From Cocos nucifera (Eukaryota; Streptophyta; Magnoliopsida; Arecales; Arecaceae): DNA of 64,000 bases. Below the pieces are notes generated by a model. It was not told the origin of the DNA. It made no database searches and saw nothing but the letters and a program-made list of their open reading frames with translations. This document shows, piece by piece, positions 32,110 through 45,440 of this stretch. A program made the position numbers and the translations under genes. Position 1 is the first letter of the stretch. The number at the start of each line of letters is the position of its first letter. Location of the stretch: positions 1,170,243-1,234,242 of the forward strand of contig QRFJ01000061.1 in the NCBI GenBank assembly GCA_006176705.1. Direction: 5' to 3'.

Positions 32110-32238
32110 TAGTAGTCGTGGTGGTAGTAGTAGTAATTATAGTAATAGTAATAGTAGTAATTATAATAGTAATAATAGTAATAGGAATAATAGTAATAGT
32201 AATAATAGTAGTAGTAGTAGTAGTAGTAATAATAATAC
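32110..32238. repeat. AGT/AAT trinucleotide microsatellite
   Basis: About 130 bp of TAGTAG, TAATAG and TAATAA triplets with few interruptions, ending in a pure TAG run at about 32206-32228. Open frames across it in several phases (Tyr, Ser/Asn, Leu or Ile/Thr runs) are artefacts. Confidence 0.92.
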
Positions 32239-34109
32239 GTCCACATATAACAGATGACATATAAACATTGTTTCTAAAATCTTCCAGCCCATCAGTCTCG
32301 GCTTGGGACAATGCATGCATGTAGTAGAATATTTAATTAAAAGGAAAAGAAATTTTATAAATGTTTTATCCAATTAGTTAGTTAATGCCCATTCATGTCT
32401 TGAAGACCACTTTGTTTATAATTTTTAACTTGTCATGAGCTTACTGACTAGAGTTTTGGATCACTAAAATACAAATTAATAAGTTTTTAATTTTATAGAA
32501 CTAGATTAGTCTAATAGAAATATATAGAAATGTGTTGACAATGCAGATGAAATGCAAAAATGCCACTTTGGTATTTCGCATATTTGCAAAATTAAGATAG
32601 ATAAGGACATGAGATCTTTTGAATGATATCTATGCAAGTATATGTTTAAGATATATATTGGTTGAGAACTCATATGTTCATTTAGCTTCATCTACTCTGG
32701 ATTTACTTAGCCTAGCTTATTTGCATTCACCTTGTTAGAGGATACCAATGCATGAATTAGATGGCAAATAAGGATGTCATTTTAATTGTCATGAAGAGTT
32801 ATTATCTCAGTGATGATATTTATAAACACCTTTTTTGGATATATTTAGGTGGATTAGGGGTTAGTGTGCAACAAAAAATGTGTAGAGCAATCCAAATTTC
32901 CATCATTTTTGCTATATAAAGTTTAATAAAGGATGCGATCAATTATCTGAAATGAAAATCTTTATACTCCAATCAAAGGGTTTGGACTTTGTTGTTCAAA
33001 ATTCTGTTTGAGCTTTATTATAGACATTTGAACTTCAATAAGTCCAGATGTTTAAGAAAGTTAACTTTTTTATCTTTATTATATATATTGTATCAAAGAA
33101 CCACAGGGCAAACTAGTCTAAGTGATATGATGAACTTGAAAAGCTACATTAATGGACTTACAAATGTTAAACAATTATGTATTAGAGAAAATATGTTTAT
33201 TTTTAGAGAAAATATGTACTTACAAATGTTAAACAATTATATTTAGCTCAATACAGTATCAGGATGCTCCCCTCCTGACTCTTGGAAATTGGGATGGTCT
33301 AGTTGTCCCAATACTAGACCAAGATACTATATTTTATTAATTTTTAACTTGTCTTAAATAAATTGTTAATGAGTTTTTATATGTTTTAAGATCCTTCAAC
33401 ATGCTTTTCGAGTCACACATGATTTGACATAAAATTAATAATTACCAATAAATATAAGAGAAACATCACTTGGCACTTATCAATTATATGATGTGTAATA
33501 GAATCATAAGTAGTGTTTGTCGTATCATACTAGTATAGTACCAGTATGTCATTCCATACTGAACCGACACTGTAATAGGATGATACTGGTATGGGATCCA
33601 ATATCGAGACGGCGAACCATGATCATGAGTTCAAGTAAAATAGCATCAAACTCACTTATAATCAGAAGTGGAGTATTTGCAAGTCTCATGTTTATCCAGA
33701 TCATGTTCAGATATAATCAGGGCCTTAGATATGGTCTTGGATATGTCCCCATCTGTGAAATTGTGACTAATATTGTCCCAAATAACCCTCTTGATAAACT
33801 TTATTGTGACTCCAGAATGTAGCTCCCATGGGGAGGGTGAAACTAAGCAAGAGCTTACCCCTCAAGATATGATGATTTGGGGATGCTTTAGTGGTCAAAT
33901 TTATTTCCTTACTTGAAGCATTTCTAAAATATCGACTTTCCTACAAGCATATCCACACCTTCACACGCTCTTGATTATGGCAATTAAGTGGTATGCATGA
34001 GGATCATATGTTGAGCAATTGAAGGATCATCTCATCCTTGGGTCAATCTCTGGCATATAGTGATGATGTCAATCAAATCCCGAGTCATGCAAATTGCCTA
34101 TGCAACTTT
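32239..34109. other. Intergenic AT-rich stretch, no gene seen
   Basis: No coding frame with recognisable similarity. It contains a 23-bp direct repeat (33158-33180 and 33219-33241, ACTTACAAATGTTAAACAAT) and, at about 33515-33622, a fragment of the CAAGGTT-end repeat family (complement reads GGTTCGCCGTCTCGATATTG). Confidence 0.6.
33515..33622 (-). repeat. Short fragment of the CAAGGTT-end repeat family
   Basis: The complement strand starts TGGTTCGCCGTCTCGATATT and continues with CATACCAGTATC-type words, similar to the ends of the elements at 31209-31963 and 53457-53795. The boundaries are uncertain. Confidence 0.45.
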
Positions 34110-34114
34110 GTTTG

Positions 34115-36321
34115 CGGAGGAAACATAGGCGGTTTCATGCATAATTTTCAAAACTTTTTCGAAACTTAAAACAGCGGAAGACTTAAGATTAATCATATTA
34201 ATCCTAGCATGCATAAGATTAGATTTAAAAGCTACCTACATTAGGATGTTGACATGAAAATACATACATAAACTGAAATTAAAACAAGCATTGATCATAT
34301 CTACGATGAAATAGAGATCGGATCTCTATACCTGAGCGCGGGTCGGAATTCACCGCTACTGATTATCGTTGATCTATTAGTTTTTCCTAGCTGCACACGT
34401 ACAGCTTGCACAGGTGTCCATACAAAACTCTAATCCGACCGATCTCTCTTGAAGTGCTAGCTTCTTGCAGAGACCCTCTAGATGGCTAATTGATCTCCTT
34501 TCTTCAGATCTCTTGGATGCTCCACGAAGTGGAAAAGGCTTCAGGAGGAAGAAGAGGTGGAGATGGAAGACTCTCAAGAACTATTTCTCTCTTCCCAAAA
34601 ACCTAGATCAAACCCTAGGTCACTCACCCAAGAGGAGACGGTTCTCCTCTAATCTCTCACGCCAAGAAGGCAACCCACCCAATTCCTCACACCCCACTCT
34701 CGGTTCCCACTTTCTCTCAATGAAAAGAGTTCTCAAATATCCATCATGCACACTTAGAAAAGTCCTTAAGGTGGTGCACAAGGGATTTAGAGGGGATAAG
34801 GATAGAATTAGTTTTTATTCAAATTCGAACCATTTGAATTCAAACTAGAACTAATTTGATCCTTATCTATAAGAGAGAGGGGGGCGTCCAGATAAGGTTT
34901 GGCGTGGGAAAATCTTCACGCAAATTCTGAATTTGCATGAAGCATGATTGGCATTGAGAAGGGAGTTGGCACATGGGTGTAGTCCAATCCATTTGGATTC
35001 TAGTTCTTCCAATTTGGTTCCCATTCAAATCCCATTTGAATAGACCCAAAGAGATAAGTGAACCTAATCTAATTAGATGCCCAACCAACTTAATTAAATC
35101 CTAATCCAATTAAGAATTAATTGAACCCAAATCCTGATCGAATCAGGAATTAATCTTCCTTAGCGATTAGATCATCATATAATCTAATCAGGTCAAACCC
35201 AATTGAATCTAGTTCAATTAGACTTAATCCAAAGCTCATTGCTCAATCAATTGAGCTCATCAGCAATCTAATTGCTAATTAATCCTCCTATAATTCACTA
35301 ACTATTAGTAAATTATTTTATCACAACTTTTGTATAAGGTTAATCATCAATCATATTGACGATTATATTCTTGAACGATTCTTAATCGTTGATCAGCCAT
35401 CTGATCGAATAGAAATCTCTATTGTGTGTGACCCCATAGGTTCGAATGCTAAGCCAGTAGCACTGGAACTAATTTTTTTACTAATCGAAGTGACCATCTA
35501 GCAATGATACCCGACGTCCGGATAGATCGAATTATTGCAAAGCAACATTCAAGAACCCTGGCATATGGTTACCGTATAATTCATCCCTTTAACCCTCAAT
35601 GCTCAGGATGACTTCAGATTTAATTGCCAACTCTTAATCAATACATCTGTATTGTGTCTCAACCTTATAAATCTTGTGACTCATAATTATTATCCTGGCC
35701 AAGGTTTTACTGAATTGAAACACAGTAAAGCATTATCTCCTAAAATCAGGAGTGGTCAATCCTATCTTGACTCACACATAGACTTCGTAAGTACATGACT
35801 GTACTCAGAAATCTTCCATCACTATATTAGAAATACAGGTAGTTCTGCACCAAAGTACAATGAGTTGCTTGCAAGTCACCGTAGTGATCTCAAGTCAGAG
35901 GGACACACTCATATCCTTTATGAGCTACTCTTGATAGCAGAGTGCCCGGCAGTTGAGTCATGTTCAATGAAATGTACTCCTATGTTTCATCTACATGCCA
36001 TATTGGTGTCTCCACACTCCTTAGTTACGAGGACAACTAATCCATATGGCACACAACGACCTATATTCGACGAACATTATCGTCCTAGTTAATAACGTAC
36101 TTTCAATCACGAATAAATTTAAGAACTATTCGATAAATCCTCTTTTATCGATTTAAAATAGTTTTAAGGACTTCATCATAAAAGAAGTTCTAAAAAGAAG
36201 ATGCACAGATTATGATGAAAAGCCAAATAATTTTTATTAATTTATAATTCATATACAATTTACAAAGAGGAGCATAATCGTCTACAAATAGACAATTGGC
36301 TTTAGGATACATTTTCCAATA
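34115..36321 (-). repeat. 3' LTR of copia element A (2207 bp)
   Basis: Matches 53161-55837 apart from two insertions in the other copy. It contains a stretch (about 35430-35620) around GACCATCTAGCAATGATACC that is strongly shared with the LTRs of copia B, showing that the two families are related. Confidence 0.9.
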
Positions 36322-36329
36322 ACTCTTAC

Positions 36330-36960
36330 TTGGACTAAAGCCAATCAGAACGGTATCTAATACTCATCTTTCATTTGTATTTATCGAACTTCTTGATTCC
36401 GAGGGCTTTAATAAATGGGTCGGCCGAGTTTTCTTTTCCATCGATAATCTAAAGATTGACGTCACCTCGATCCACAATCTCACGGACAAGGTGATGGCGA
36501 TGCAAAATGTGTTTGGTTCTTTGATGGAACTTTGGTTCCTTTGCTTGAGCTATGGTTCCAGTGTTGTCACAATACGGTAGAATAGGACCATCAATGGAGG
36601 GTGCCACTCCAAGCTCGTTGATGAACTTCCTTAACCAAACAGTTTTCTTAACAGCATCGGATGCCACAATGTACTGTGCCTCGCAACTAGAATCGGTTAC
36701 GGTGTGTTGCTTGGAACTTTTCCAGCATATCACTCCTCCATTCAGGATAAATACATAACCCAATACACTTTTACTATTATCATGATCTAAGTGAAAACTG
36801 AAATCTGTATATCCCACAAGTGTTAAGTCAGATTCTCCATAAATGAGCCATTAGTCCTTAGTATTTTTCAAATACTTAAGGATTGTCTTTATAACTTTTC
36901 AATGGTTCTCATCCGGATCAGACTGATACCTACTTGCTACCTCTAGTGAGTATGCCACAT
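36330..36960 (-). pseudogene. Copia A RNase H
   Basis: The minus frame 36449-36817 reads GYTDFSFHLDHDNSKSVLGY, then GGVICWKSSKQHTVTDSSCE and TKHILHRHHLVREIVDRGDV. These are the D-E-D and histidine motifs of copia RNase H. The usual catalytic first-strand D is followed by F/S variants, and a stop precedes the start. The tail to about 36420 keeps the ADPFIKAL-type end. Confidence 0.85.
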
Positions 36961-37900
36961 TCGGTCTTATACATGTCATGGCTTGCATGATAGATCCCAC
37001 TGTCGAGGCATATGGAATTCTACTCATATGCTCTCTCTTGAGTTGTCAAACAATCCTTAAAGAGAGAAATTCCATGGCCTATCGGTATATTGCCCTTGGA
37101 ATTCACCATGTTGAACCATTGCAGTACGGTATCAATGTACGTCGATTGGAATAATCCAAGCAATCTTTTAGATCTATCTCTACAGATCTTCATCCCTAGG
37201 ATGTAGGATGCTTCTTCCAAATCCTTCATAGAGAATTGAGATGACAGCCAACTTTTATTTCCTGTAATGCAAAAATGTCATTTTCAATTAAGAGAATGTC
37301 ATCCACATACAGTACAAAGAATACAACTACAGAACCATTAGCCCATGTATAGGTATATGGTTCTTCTTCGTTCTTAACGAAGCCATACGTTCTAATCGTC
37401 TTATCGAAATGCATGTTCTAACTCCGAGATGCTTGCTTTAATCCATAAATGGATCTTTAAAGTTTGCACACCTTTGATTCATCTATGGATGTGAATCCTT
37501 CAGGCTGTATCATATACACCTCTTCATCCAGCTCTCCATTTAGGAAAGCTGCTTTGACATTCGTTTGCCAGATTTTATAATCTAGGTATGCTGCTATTGC
37601 AAGTATAATTCGAATGAATTTAAGCATTGGCACAAGAGAAAATGTCTTGTCATAGTCGATTTCATAATGTTGATGATATCCCTAAGCAACCAAATAGGCT
37701 TTATAGGTCTATCTTTCCATCTGTGCCTCTTTTCCTTCTAAAATCTATTTGCACCCTATGAATTTTATCCCTTCAAATAGATCAACGAGTGTCCATACAC
37801 CATTGATCTCCATGGATTCCATCTCGGATTTCATGGCATTAAGTCATTTCTCAGAGTCGGGCCTTTGCATGGCATCCATATAGGTGATTGAATCCTCATC
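36961..37900 (-). pseudogene. Copia A reverse transcriptase
   Basis: The minus strand shows NGVWTLVDL (about 37790), TIRTYGFVKNEEEPYTY and FFVLYVDDILLIEND (37226-37414, YVDD catalytic box). After a frame change it continues FSMKDLEEASYILGMKI and GLFQSTYIDTVLQWFNM (37020-37229). It ends in the conserved PYAS-type segment near 37010. At least three frameshifts and stops. Confidence 0.87.
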
Positions 37901-37999
37901 GTTCTTATCTAGTTCAACAGGATCACCATCCCGAACCAAAAAACCGTAGTATTTATCTGGTTAATGCGGTACTCTACCAGATCTTCTTAAAAGCGCCTT

Positions 38000-39060
38000 T
38001 ACAATGGGCTCCGAGTTTGATCTAATCAAATATGGTTCTGTATTTTTAGTTGATTGTATCGGTTCTTCTACCTGTCGAACCTTATCAAGCTCAACCTTAG
38101 TGGCATTAGTTCCTTAAAAAACTCTTTTTCCAAAAAGACTGTCCTATTGCTGACAAACACCTTTTGTTTTTTAGCAAGGTAGAAGTAATATCTCCTTATT
38201 TTCTTGGGTACCTTATAAATAAACACTTATTAGACCAGGGTCCGAGCTTATCGGTCTGCAAATGTTTGACATAAGCCGGACAACCCCAAACCCTAAGGTG
38301 AGAGTGTCGGCCTACATCCAGTCCATATCTCATATGAAATTTTTGCGATAGACTTACTTGGAACATTGTTCAGAACTAAACAAGCAGTCTCAAGAGCATA
38401 ACCCCAAAAAGTAATTGGTAGACTTGCAAACCTCATCATGGATCGAACCATGTCTAACAAAGTTCGATTCCTCTTTTCTGACATCCCATTATGTTGTGGT
38501 GTTTCAGGAAGAGTCCCCTATAAGAGAATCCCATTCTTCTCTAAATAGGTCAAAAACTCATTGAAAAGATATTTACCTCTTCGGTCAGACAGTAAAGTTT
38601 TAATACTCTTCCTAATTTATTTTTCTACTTCATTATGGAATTGTTTTAATATTTCAAATGATTCAGACTTATACTTCATAAGATGGACGTACCCATATCT
38701 AGATAGGTCATCAGTGAAAGTAATGAAGTAATTATACCCTCCTCTAGCACTCATGTTCATGGTTCTACATACATCAGTATGTACTAGACTTAGAACATCA
38801 TTGGCTCGTTCACCCTTTTCGGTAAAAGGTGACTTGGTCATCTTTCCAAGAAGACAAGACTCATAAGTCGGCAATGATTCACAATTATTGATATCGAGAA
38901 TTTCCTCTTTGGTTAACATGTTTATTCTGTTCTTATTAATATGACCTAACCTACAATGCCAAAGATAGGCATCCATGACATTATCTAATTTAGGACGTTT
39001 GTTTGATGTGTACATTATACTAATAGGCTGTGATAAAATATAAATATCATTTCTCAATTA
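38000..39060 (-). pseudogene. Copia A integrase
   Basis: The minus frame 38617-39057 has the zinc-binding pre-integrase segment LWHCRLGHINKNRINML ... CESCLLGKM-type, then LSLVHTDVCRTMN (first catalytic Asp) and FTDDLSRYGYVHLM. The frame 38293-38484 has MSEKRNRTLLDMVRSMM, next to the catalytic Glu, and FWGYALETACLVLNNVPSK. A frame break at about 38500-38616 falls around the second Asp. Confidence 0.87.
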
Positions 39061-39660
39061 TCCACGCATTATAGTAACACTATTTATAATGATATTATAA
39101 TAATTTTTCTTTATTAAAATATACTATCTTTGGCCAAAAGATCTACAGAAATTATATTCATCAGAAAGGATGGACAATAGTGACAATCACTCAAAATGAC
39201 AAATTCAGATTTGAAAATAAGTTGGACAATTCCTAAAGCTAGAACTGGAATTTGACTTCCATCTCCAATGTTCAGGAATCTCTCATAGGCTTCGAATCTT
39301 CTACTGACTTAAAGTCCCTGCAACAAATTACAAATATTAATTGGATTTTCAATATCCAATACCCAAATAGTAGTATCACATATAGAGAAATTATAAGATG
39401 TTATCATATAATTACCTTGACTAGCAACTATTTGCTTCTTTCTCTTGTTATGCCTGTTAGGGTCAAGGGAAGCAACATATTGAGGATAATTCCTCTTTCA
39501 ATGACCCAGCTTCTTACAAAAGAAGCACTCTGCCTGACTTTGCTCAGCTTTGGACTTCTTGATCAGTTCGGGCTTCTCGGCCCTTGCACGATTCTTCTTC
39601 ACCTTCTTTCCTCTTTTAAAGGAACCACATCCCGCTGAGGATTGACCTACCACATGAACC
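39061..39660 (-). pseudogene. Copia A zinc knuckle and protease
   Basis: The minus strand gives CFFCKKLGHWKRNYPQY (about 39480-39535, CCHC knuckle with the last Cys changed to Tyr), a basic linker, then TIWVLDIENPINICN (about 39335-39380). This is the protease site, with the usual D-T-G-S reduced to D-I-E-N. SQIPVLALGIVQL follows at about 39230-39260. Confidence 0.75.
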
Positions 39661-40283
39661 AGCTCCTTGAGGAGCTGATTGTCCTTCTTAAAAGTCTATA
39701 GTAACCCTAGCAAACCATGGTAGTTCATTACTGGCTTGGTTATTCTATAATGACTCAAGAAGGGGAGGTAGGACTTGGGGAGCGAGTTCAGGATAGCATC
39801 TTTGGCTAACTGTTCATACAATAAAAAGCCAAGTTTGCTAAGATGCTTGATCAGCTTAATAATATACAATACATGATCAATGATTGATGCCCCCTCTCAC
39901 ATCCGAGTGTTGAACACTGCACAAGAGGTTTTATATCTCTTGACATCATCAGGAGTGCCAAAAGACTCGTTTAACATTTGAAGCATCTCCTCAAGCTGTG
40001 CATCCTCGAATTTATGACTAAATTCGTCGTTCATCGCCGCTCTTATAATGCACCGCACCGTGGTTCGGTCATTGAGCCACTTCTGGTAAGTGTCTCTAAC
40101 TACATGTGCGTTGGGCGCGAGTTCTTCAGGTGTAGAATCTATAAGAACATACAAGATCCTCTTATGCTCTAGAACAATCTTAAGCTTTTGATACCAGCTA
40201 TCGAAATTTGGTCCCATAAGTTTGTCACTATCCAACGGTGATCGGAGCGACAAAGTGTTAGCCATTACTGAAAAAGAAAACAT
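39661..40283 (-). pseudogene. Copia A gag
   Basis: The open minus frame 39897-40283 starts MFSFSVMANTLSLRSPLDSD, with KLMGPNFDSWYQKLKIVLE, KWLNDRTTVRCIIRAAM and MLQMLNESFGTPDDVKRY. These are the copia gag core (UBN2-type) motifs. The second methionine (MANTLS) is the more likely start. The C-terminal half down to the zinc knuckle is broken by stops. Confidence 0.85.
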
Positions 40284-41939
40284 GAAGCCTATTAGTATAT
40301 AAATTATTTAAGCCTAAAGACTTAGACTTTAATCTAAAAATTTCTTCCACTATTTTATATGAATTGATAGCCTCTACCTCCAATTCGAGGATTACATTAA
40401 TTCCTTAGCAAGTGCTAGAATCCACATAGACTGCATATGGGCCCGAGGAAAGCTCTAGCTAACCCATGTGCATCTATGGATAGGTTCTTATCCAATTATT
40501 TCTCCAAATAATTTTTAGTAATAATTTTGCCCAGGCTCCTCTTCAGCAGGCATAAGGCACCTCCACTGAAAGTCCTGGTTAGGTCCAACCATTAACATGA
40601 ATGTACTACCTAATGAATGATCAGGCCCGAGGAAAGCTCTGGCCAACCTAACCATTCATCAGATAGTCACAACAAAGTCATCATATAATTGAATGATAAT
40701 TCCAATATCCAGATGAACAATAGGTGTAAGGCACCTCCATTATTTACCTAGAGTATTGGACCCATTACCATCCACCTTAATGGAAGGTTATGATCTTGTT
40801 ATCCCCATAACATTTTCATTTTAAGGACCTAATAATTTAGAGGATTTATTTATATGTATTTGAGAAAAGAGAAGAACTTAACCAATCAAAAATCCTTCCA
40901 TTGACTTCACCAAGTCTTCAAAGAGGACTAAAGACAAGCTGCTCCAAGGGCACCTAAATCAGTCAAACTGATTTACCTAAGTAGCATGGGTGAACTCGAA
41001 TCACTAAGCGACCTAATCAAAATCAGATTGACCACATTAGCCAGGTAAGTGGAGATCGGCGGGAGGGTCCTCATTTCTTTCCTTAGACACTAATCTTAAT
41101 CGGCCAGAAAAGAGAACAGTCCCAATTAAAAATCCCTTTCAACCACTTGCCTTAGACACCAATTGGTTTATCAGTTTTAATTTGATCAACCTTATGACTC
41201 AGGTTCGACCACTAAGCCATAAATAGGTCCATTTGAAAAATCAAAATCATGGACTTAATCAACTACAACTATTGTGTTTGATCTAGAGAAATCCTGACCT
41301 AATCTAATTCAACTCTTGGTTAGATTTAGTCTTCTCAATTTAGTCCATTATCTATTTGATTTCAACCATAGGTCTAACCTAGTTAAATAACCTGATTCGA
41401 GCTAACCCATGCCCACATGTTTTATGCAATGTCTTAAGATCTTAAATTCTCAATTTTAGATCTAAAATTTCTACTTTTAATTCTCAATTAAGTGTAGAAA
41501 TGAAACAATTTTAGATATAAAACAATAGCATAAAACATGACATATATGTTCTGTCCAATTCACCCTCCCTGGATTAGAGTCGACTCATCACTGTGAGTTG
41601 ACTCACTCTGAGACTGAGTCGACTCGCAATGACAAATAGAGAATAGAAAAATGCCTGCAGAAATTTGAGTCAGCTCATCAACAAACAGAGCCAGCTCCTC
41701 AGGGTTTCGAGTCGACTCCAATAAAGATGAGTTGACTCGTCAAGGCCTCAAGTCGACTCAAATAGAAAATGAGTCTACTCCTGCAGGCGATGCAACAACT
41801 ATTACAGAATTTCAGATCAAATAAATTTTGCATAAATGGCAGCAAAATAAATCATAAATCAATTTTAGATCTAATCTAAATATATTTATGATTCTAGATC
41901 TGATTAAAATAATTTTAAAAATTCTTTTCACTGTTCTTC
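40284..41939 (-). other. Leader of copia A between gag and the element B insertion
   Basis: Long untranslated leader with no gene. It holds two copies of a GGCCCGAGGAAAGCTCTGG motif (about 40440 and 40624). These are also found twice in the leader of element B (about 48413 and 48606). A cluster of GAGTCGACTC palindromes lies at 41577-41780. Element B is inserted after TCTTC at 41935-41939; the rest of the leader is 52919-53146. Confidence 0.75.
41577..41780. repeat. Cluster of GAGTCGACTC-type palindromes in the copia A leader
   Basis: About nine spaced copies of GAGTCGACTC or one- to two-base variants (GAGTTGACTC, GAGTCAGCTC, GAGTCTACTC) occur over 204 bp. The element B leader has one or two related sites near 49600. 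Confidence 0.85.
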
Positions 41940-44931
41940 TGAAGGATGCAGTGCAGGGTTTGCAGTGCTACGTTCGAAAAATTTTTTGAAAATAGCTAAA
42001 ATACAGCAAAAAATTAATTAATCTAATTAATTAATTTTTGATCATATTAGAATATTAAGTCCTACACTAAGGATCTAAACACAATATGCATGCATTCATA
42101 TAGATCTGAAAATAAAACTATGCAGCAAACTCTTTACTACATCTACTTGTTCAAAATACAATACCTTTTCGCGGGTAGCTGATCACTGCAATCTGAATCC
42201 ATTGGATAATGCTCTAGTATCATACTGCATAGCTACACACATGTTCGACCTCTATGGTTGGTCCACACAGAGCTCTTGGTCTCGATCAGCCCTACTTGGA
42301 GTGCTAGCTCCTCGTCCGGGGCCTTCAATGGCTGATCACGATCGAATTTGATCGATCATGTATTTTTTGATTTCTCTAAGACACTCTAGAAAAATCAGAA
42401 ACATAAATACTGGAAGGAATTATGAAAGATGGTGTTTTCAAATTTGGTAGTGATCCGATGCTCACAGCACTCGATCTCTCCATCCGAACCCAGATTCCCA
42501 AATCTAGGATTTCACTCGGCCCAAAAATCATGACACACTGAAAATCCTATCACGTCCCTCTTTATGTGGAGTTTTTTCATGAAATAAGTTTTTATTAAAA
42601 AGATGAACTTTTAGATCTATAAACCCTATTTAGATCATATTTAAAAATTAGGATATCCTTAGAGATGAAAATTAGATGAGAAGAGAGGCATGAGGGAAAA
42701 ATAAAGTGCTGTAGGACCCTGCTCACCTTTACTCTAAGATTTTTCTTCATCCAAAAATAATGTCCAATCACTATTGAAATTTTTATCATAGAATGCTAAC
42801 CCCATCTTGTGCACACACAAAAATTCTCATAATTTATTGAATGTGAATACCATAGGAAAGATGCATGGAAAGAGATAAGGGATGGAGTGGTTGGGACTTG
42901 TTTTAACCTCCCAACCAACATCAAAAATCAAGTGAGCCTTCTTATCCCTATCCAATGCCCATACCAAAGTATTTGATGTGTAGAAAGACTCTCCTTCTAC
43001 GTGTCGCACATTTTTATTTCTACAAAAAATGTTCGAAGTAACAAAAGGGAGGGCGTGGGAAGCAGGATAAGAATGAGATTGGAGTTCCAACCTTTCGAAC
43101 AAACTGACATTGAATTCAAAACTTCAAATTACTTTTGAACCAATCCAACCATTGGACTAGATCAAAAGCAGATAGAGATAAGGGGGCGTAGAAAGGTATC
43201 TTGGGTGATGAGGAAAAATTGCATGTACAAATAAAGAGGGGCATGGGCCAAGAGTGGAAAAGTCAAAAAATTGGTAGGTGCATGGGAGAGTTTGAAAGTT
43301 CAAAACTTCCTTTGACTTGGTCAAAATTGATTTCAACTAAACCAATTAATTCCAGACCCAATTAAGATCCAGGTCAAATCTAACTAAATTAGGCTTAACC
43401 CAATCCAATTAAAATTCTTTAATCAAATTAGAAATTAATTTAGGTTCAGTCCTGATCAAATTAGGGTCAAATCTCTCATAGCGATTAGGTCATCTCATGA
43501 CCTGATCGGATCAAACCCAATTGAATCAAATTTAATTCGGAACTTGATCGAAATCCTCCATTGCTCAATCAAATTGAGCTTAATCAACAATCAAATTGCT
43601 AACTAATCCTTCAATAAATATCTAGAGTCCTAATCGGATGAATTATCAGGGCAATAATGTCCATCAACATGAAACTTCCTTGAAGAGTCCTAAATCAATG
43701 GGAACTCTTGAACCCAGTGTCCCAAACGAATCGAAACTCATGATCATATAGTCCCAGACTAGTGGGACTCTTGATCAGAGAGTCCTAGATGAATAGGACT
43801 CAGAGTTCCAATCCACTAGGACTCTTGGTCACAGTGTCCCAGTCCAGTGGGACTCTTGACCATAGAGTCCCAGATCATCAGAACTCTCGATCAGAAAGTT
43901 TCGAACATGAAGGACTTAGAGTCCCAGTCCAGTGGAACTCTTGACCACAGAGTCTTAGATCATCAAAACTCAATATCAACCATCAGATCAGGTAGAAACT
44001 TCTATTTTGTGTAATCCCATAGGTTCGAATCCTAAGTTGGTAGCATAAAAACTAATTTTTTGTACCAATCGATGTGACCATCTAGCAATGGTACCCGACG
44101 TTCAGATAGGTCGAATAATTGCAATGCAACATCAACGAACCTGTGGCATATGGTTACCGTATAATTCATCCCCTTAACCTCGATGCTCAAAAGAATGATT
44201 TAGGGTTTATTGTCAACCCTAAAATTCAGCCATAGTGTATTTCAAAATTTAGCGTCCATCATATGGACTACCCCGGTCGAGGATTTGCTAAATTGAAATA
44301 CAGCAATGCACTTACTCCTAACACTTGAAGGGGTCAATCCCATCTTGACTCACACCGACAAGCCAAGTACTTGACTGCACCCAGTAGCCTTCCGTCACTG
44401 AATTAGAAATTCAGATAGTCCGGTATCTAAGTGCAGTGAGTTGCTTGCAGGTCACTGTGGTGATCTCAGGTCTAAGGGATACTCATACCCATATCCTTTG
44501 TGAGCAACTCTTGATAGTAGAGAGCTCCACAGTTGGATCACGTTCAGTGAAATATACCCCTACACTTTCACCTTGCATGCCATACCCATAGTATCTCCAT
44601 ACATTCCTTGGTTAAGAGGACAACCAATACTATATGGCACATAACGATCTATACTCGATACAATGTATCATCCTGAAGTAACAACGAATCATTTTGATTG
44701 CGAACACGTTTGAAGGACTAAACGAATAAATCCTACCTTTGTCGAGTCTAAATAGTCCTGAAGGACTTCATCACAGAAGAGTTCATTACAGGAAGATGTA
44801 CAGATTTTAGTGATGAAAAATATGCCAAAAGAATAACTTTTATTCAATTTATGATTCATAGTACAATTACATGTCAGCTCCAACCATCTACAAAGGCTAG
44901 ATGATTGGCTTTTGGGATACATTTTCCAACA
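41940..44931 (-). repeat. 3' LTR of copia B (2992 bp)
   Basis: Direct repeat of 50004-52918. It contains a minisatellite at about 43620-43975 and a block near 44060-44210 shared with the LTRs of element A. Confidence 0.93.
43620..43975. repeat. Minisatellite in copia B 3' LTR
   Basis: About nine degenerate units of roughly 30-40 bp built around GAGTCCCA...TGGGACTC and CTCTTGACCACA. Each GAGTCCC/GGGACTC pair is itself an inverted repeat, so units can fold into small stems. Confidence 0.8.
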
Positions 44932-44943
44932 ATCTCCCACTTA
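44932..44943 (-). other. Polypurine tract of copia B
   Basis: The minus strand reads AAGTGGGAGAT immediately before TGTTGG, the usual copia plus-strand primer. Confidence 0.8.
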
Positions 44944-44984
44944 GACTAAAGCCACTTAGATGCAGTATAGAATACCTATCTTTG

Positions 44985-45440
44985 ATTTATGATTGTCGAA
45001 CTCTTTGATTCCGTAGAGCTTTAGTAAAGGGGTCGGCCACATTCTCCTTTTCCATCAATCTTTTGAAACTCGACGTCATCTCGCTCCACGAATCTTCTCG
45101 TACAAGATGGTAAGCGACGTGCAGAATATGTTTGGTGCCACTAATGTGCCTTCGGCTTTCTTCGCTTGAGCTAATGGCTCCAGTGCTATCACAGTATAGT
45201 AGAATCGGAACCATCCAAGGGAGGATAGCCACTTCCGAGCTTGCCGATGAACTTTTCTCAGCAACACTGCTTCCTTTGGTAGCATTTGATGCAGTGACAT
45301 ACTCCGCCTCGCACAATAGAATCAACTATAGTGTGCTGCTTGGAACTCTTCTTGCAGACCGGCCCCACCATTTAAGGGTAAACAGAAAATTGACACACTT
45401 TTGCTATCATCATTGTCTAACTGGAAACTGAAATCAGTAT
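44985..45440 (-). pseudogene. Copia B RNase H
   Basis: The minus frame 44987-45325 keeps the AEYVTASNATK segment, YCDSTGAISSSEE, GTKHILHVAYHLVRED and ENVADPFTKAL, the C-terminal copia RNase H motifs. The first strand (about 45370-45450) is out of frame. Confidence 0.8.

Noticed and set aside
31961..32373. Tyr-, Leu-, Ile/Thr- and Ser/Asn-rich open frames
   Set aside because: By-products of the AGT/AAT microsatellite read in different frames and strands.
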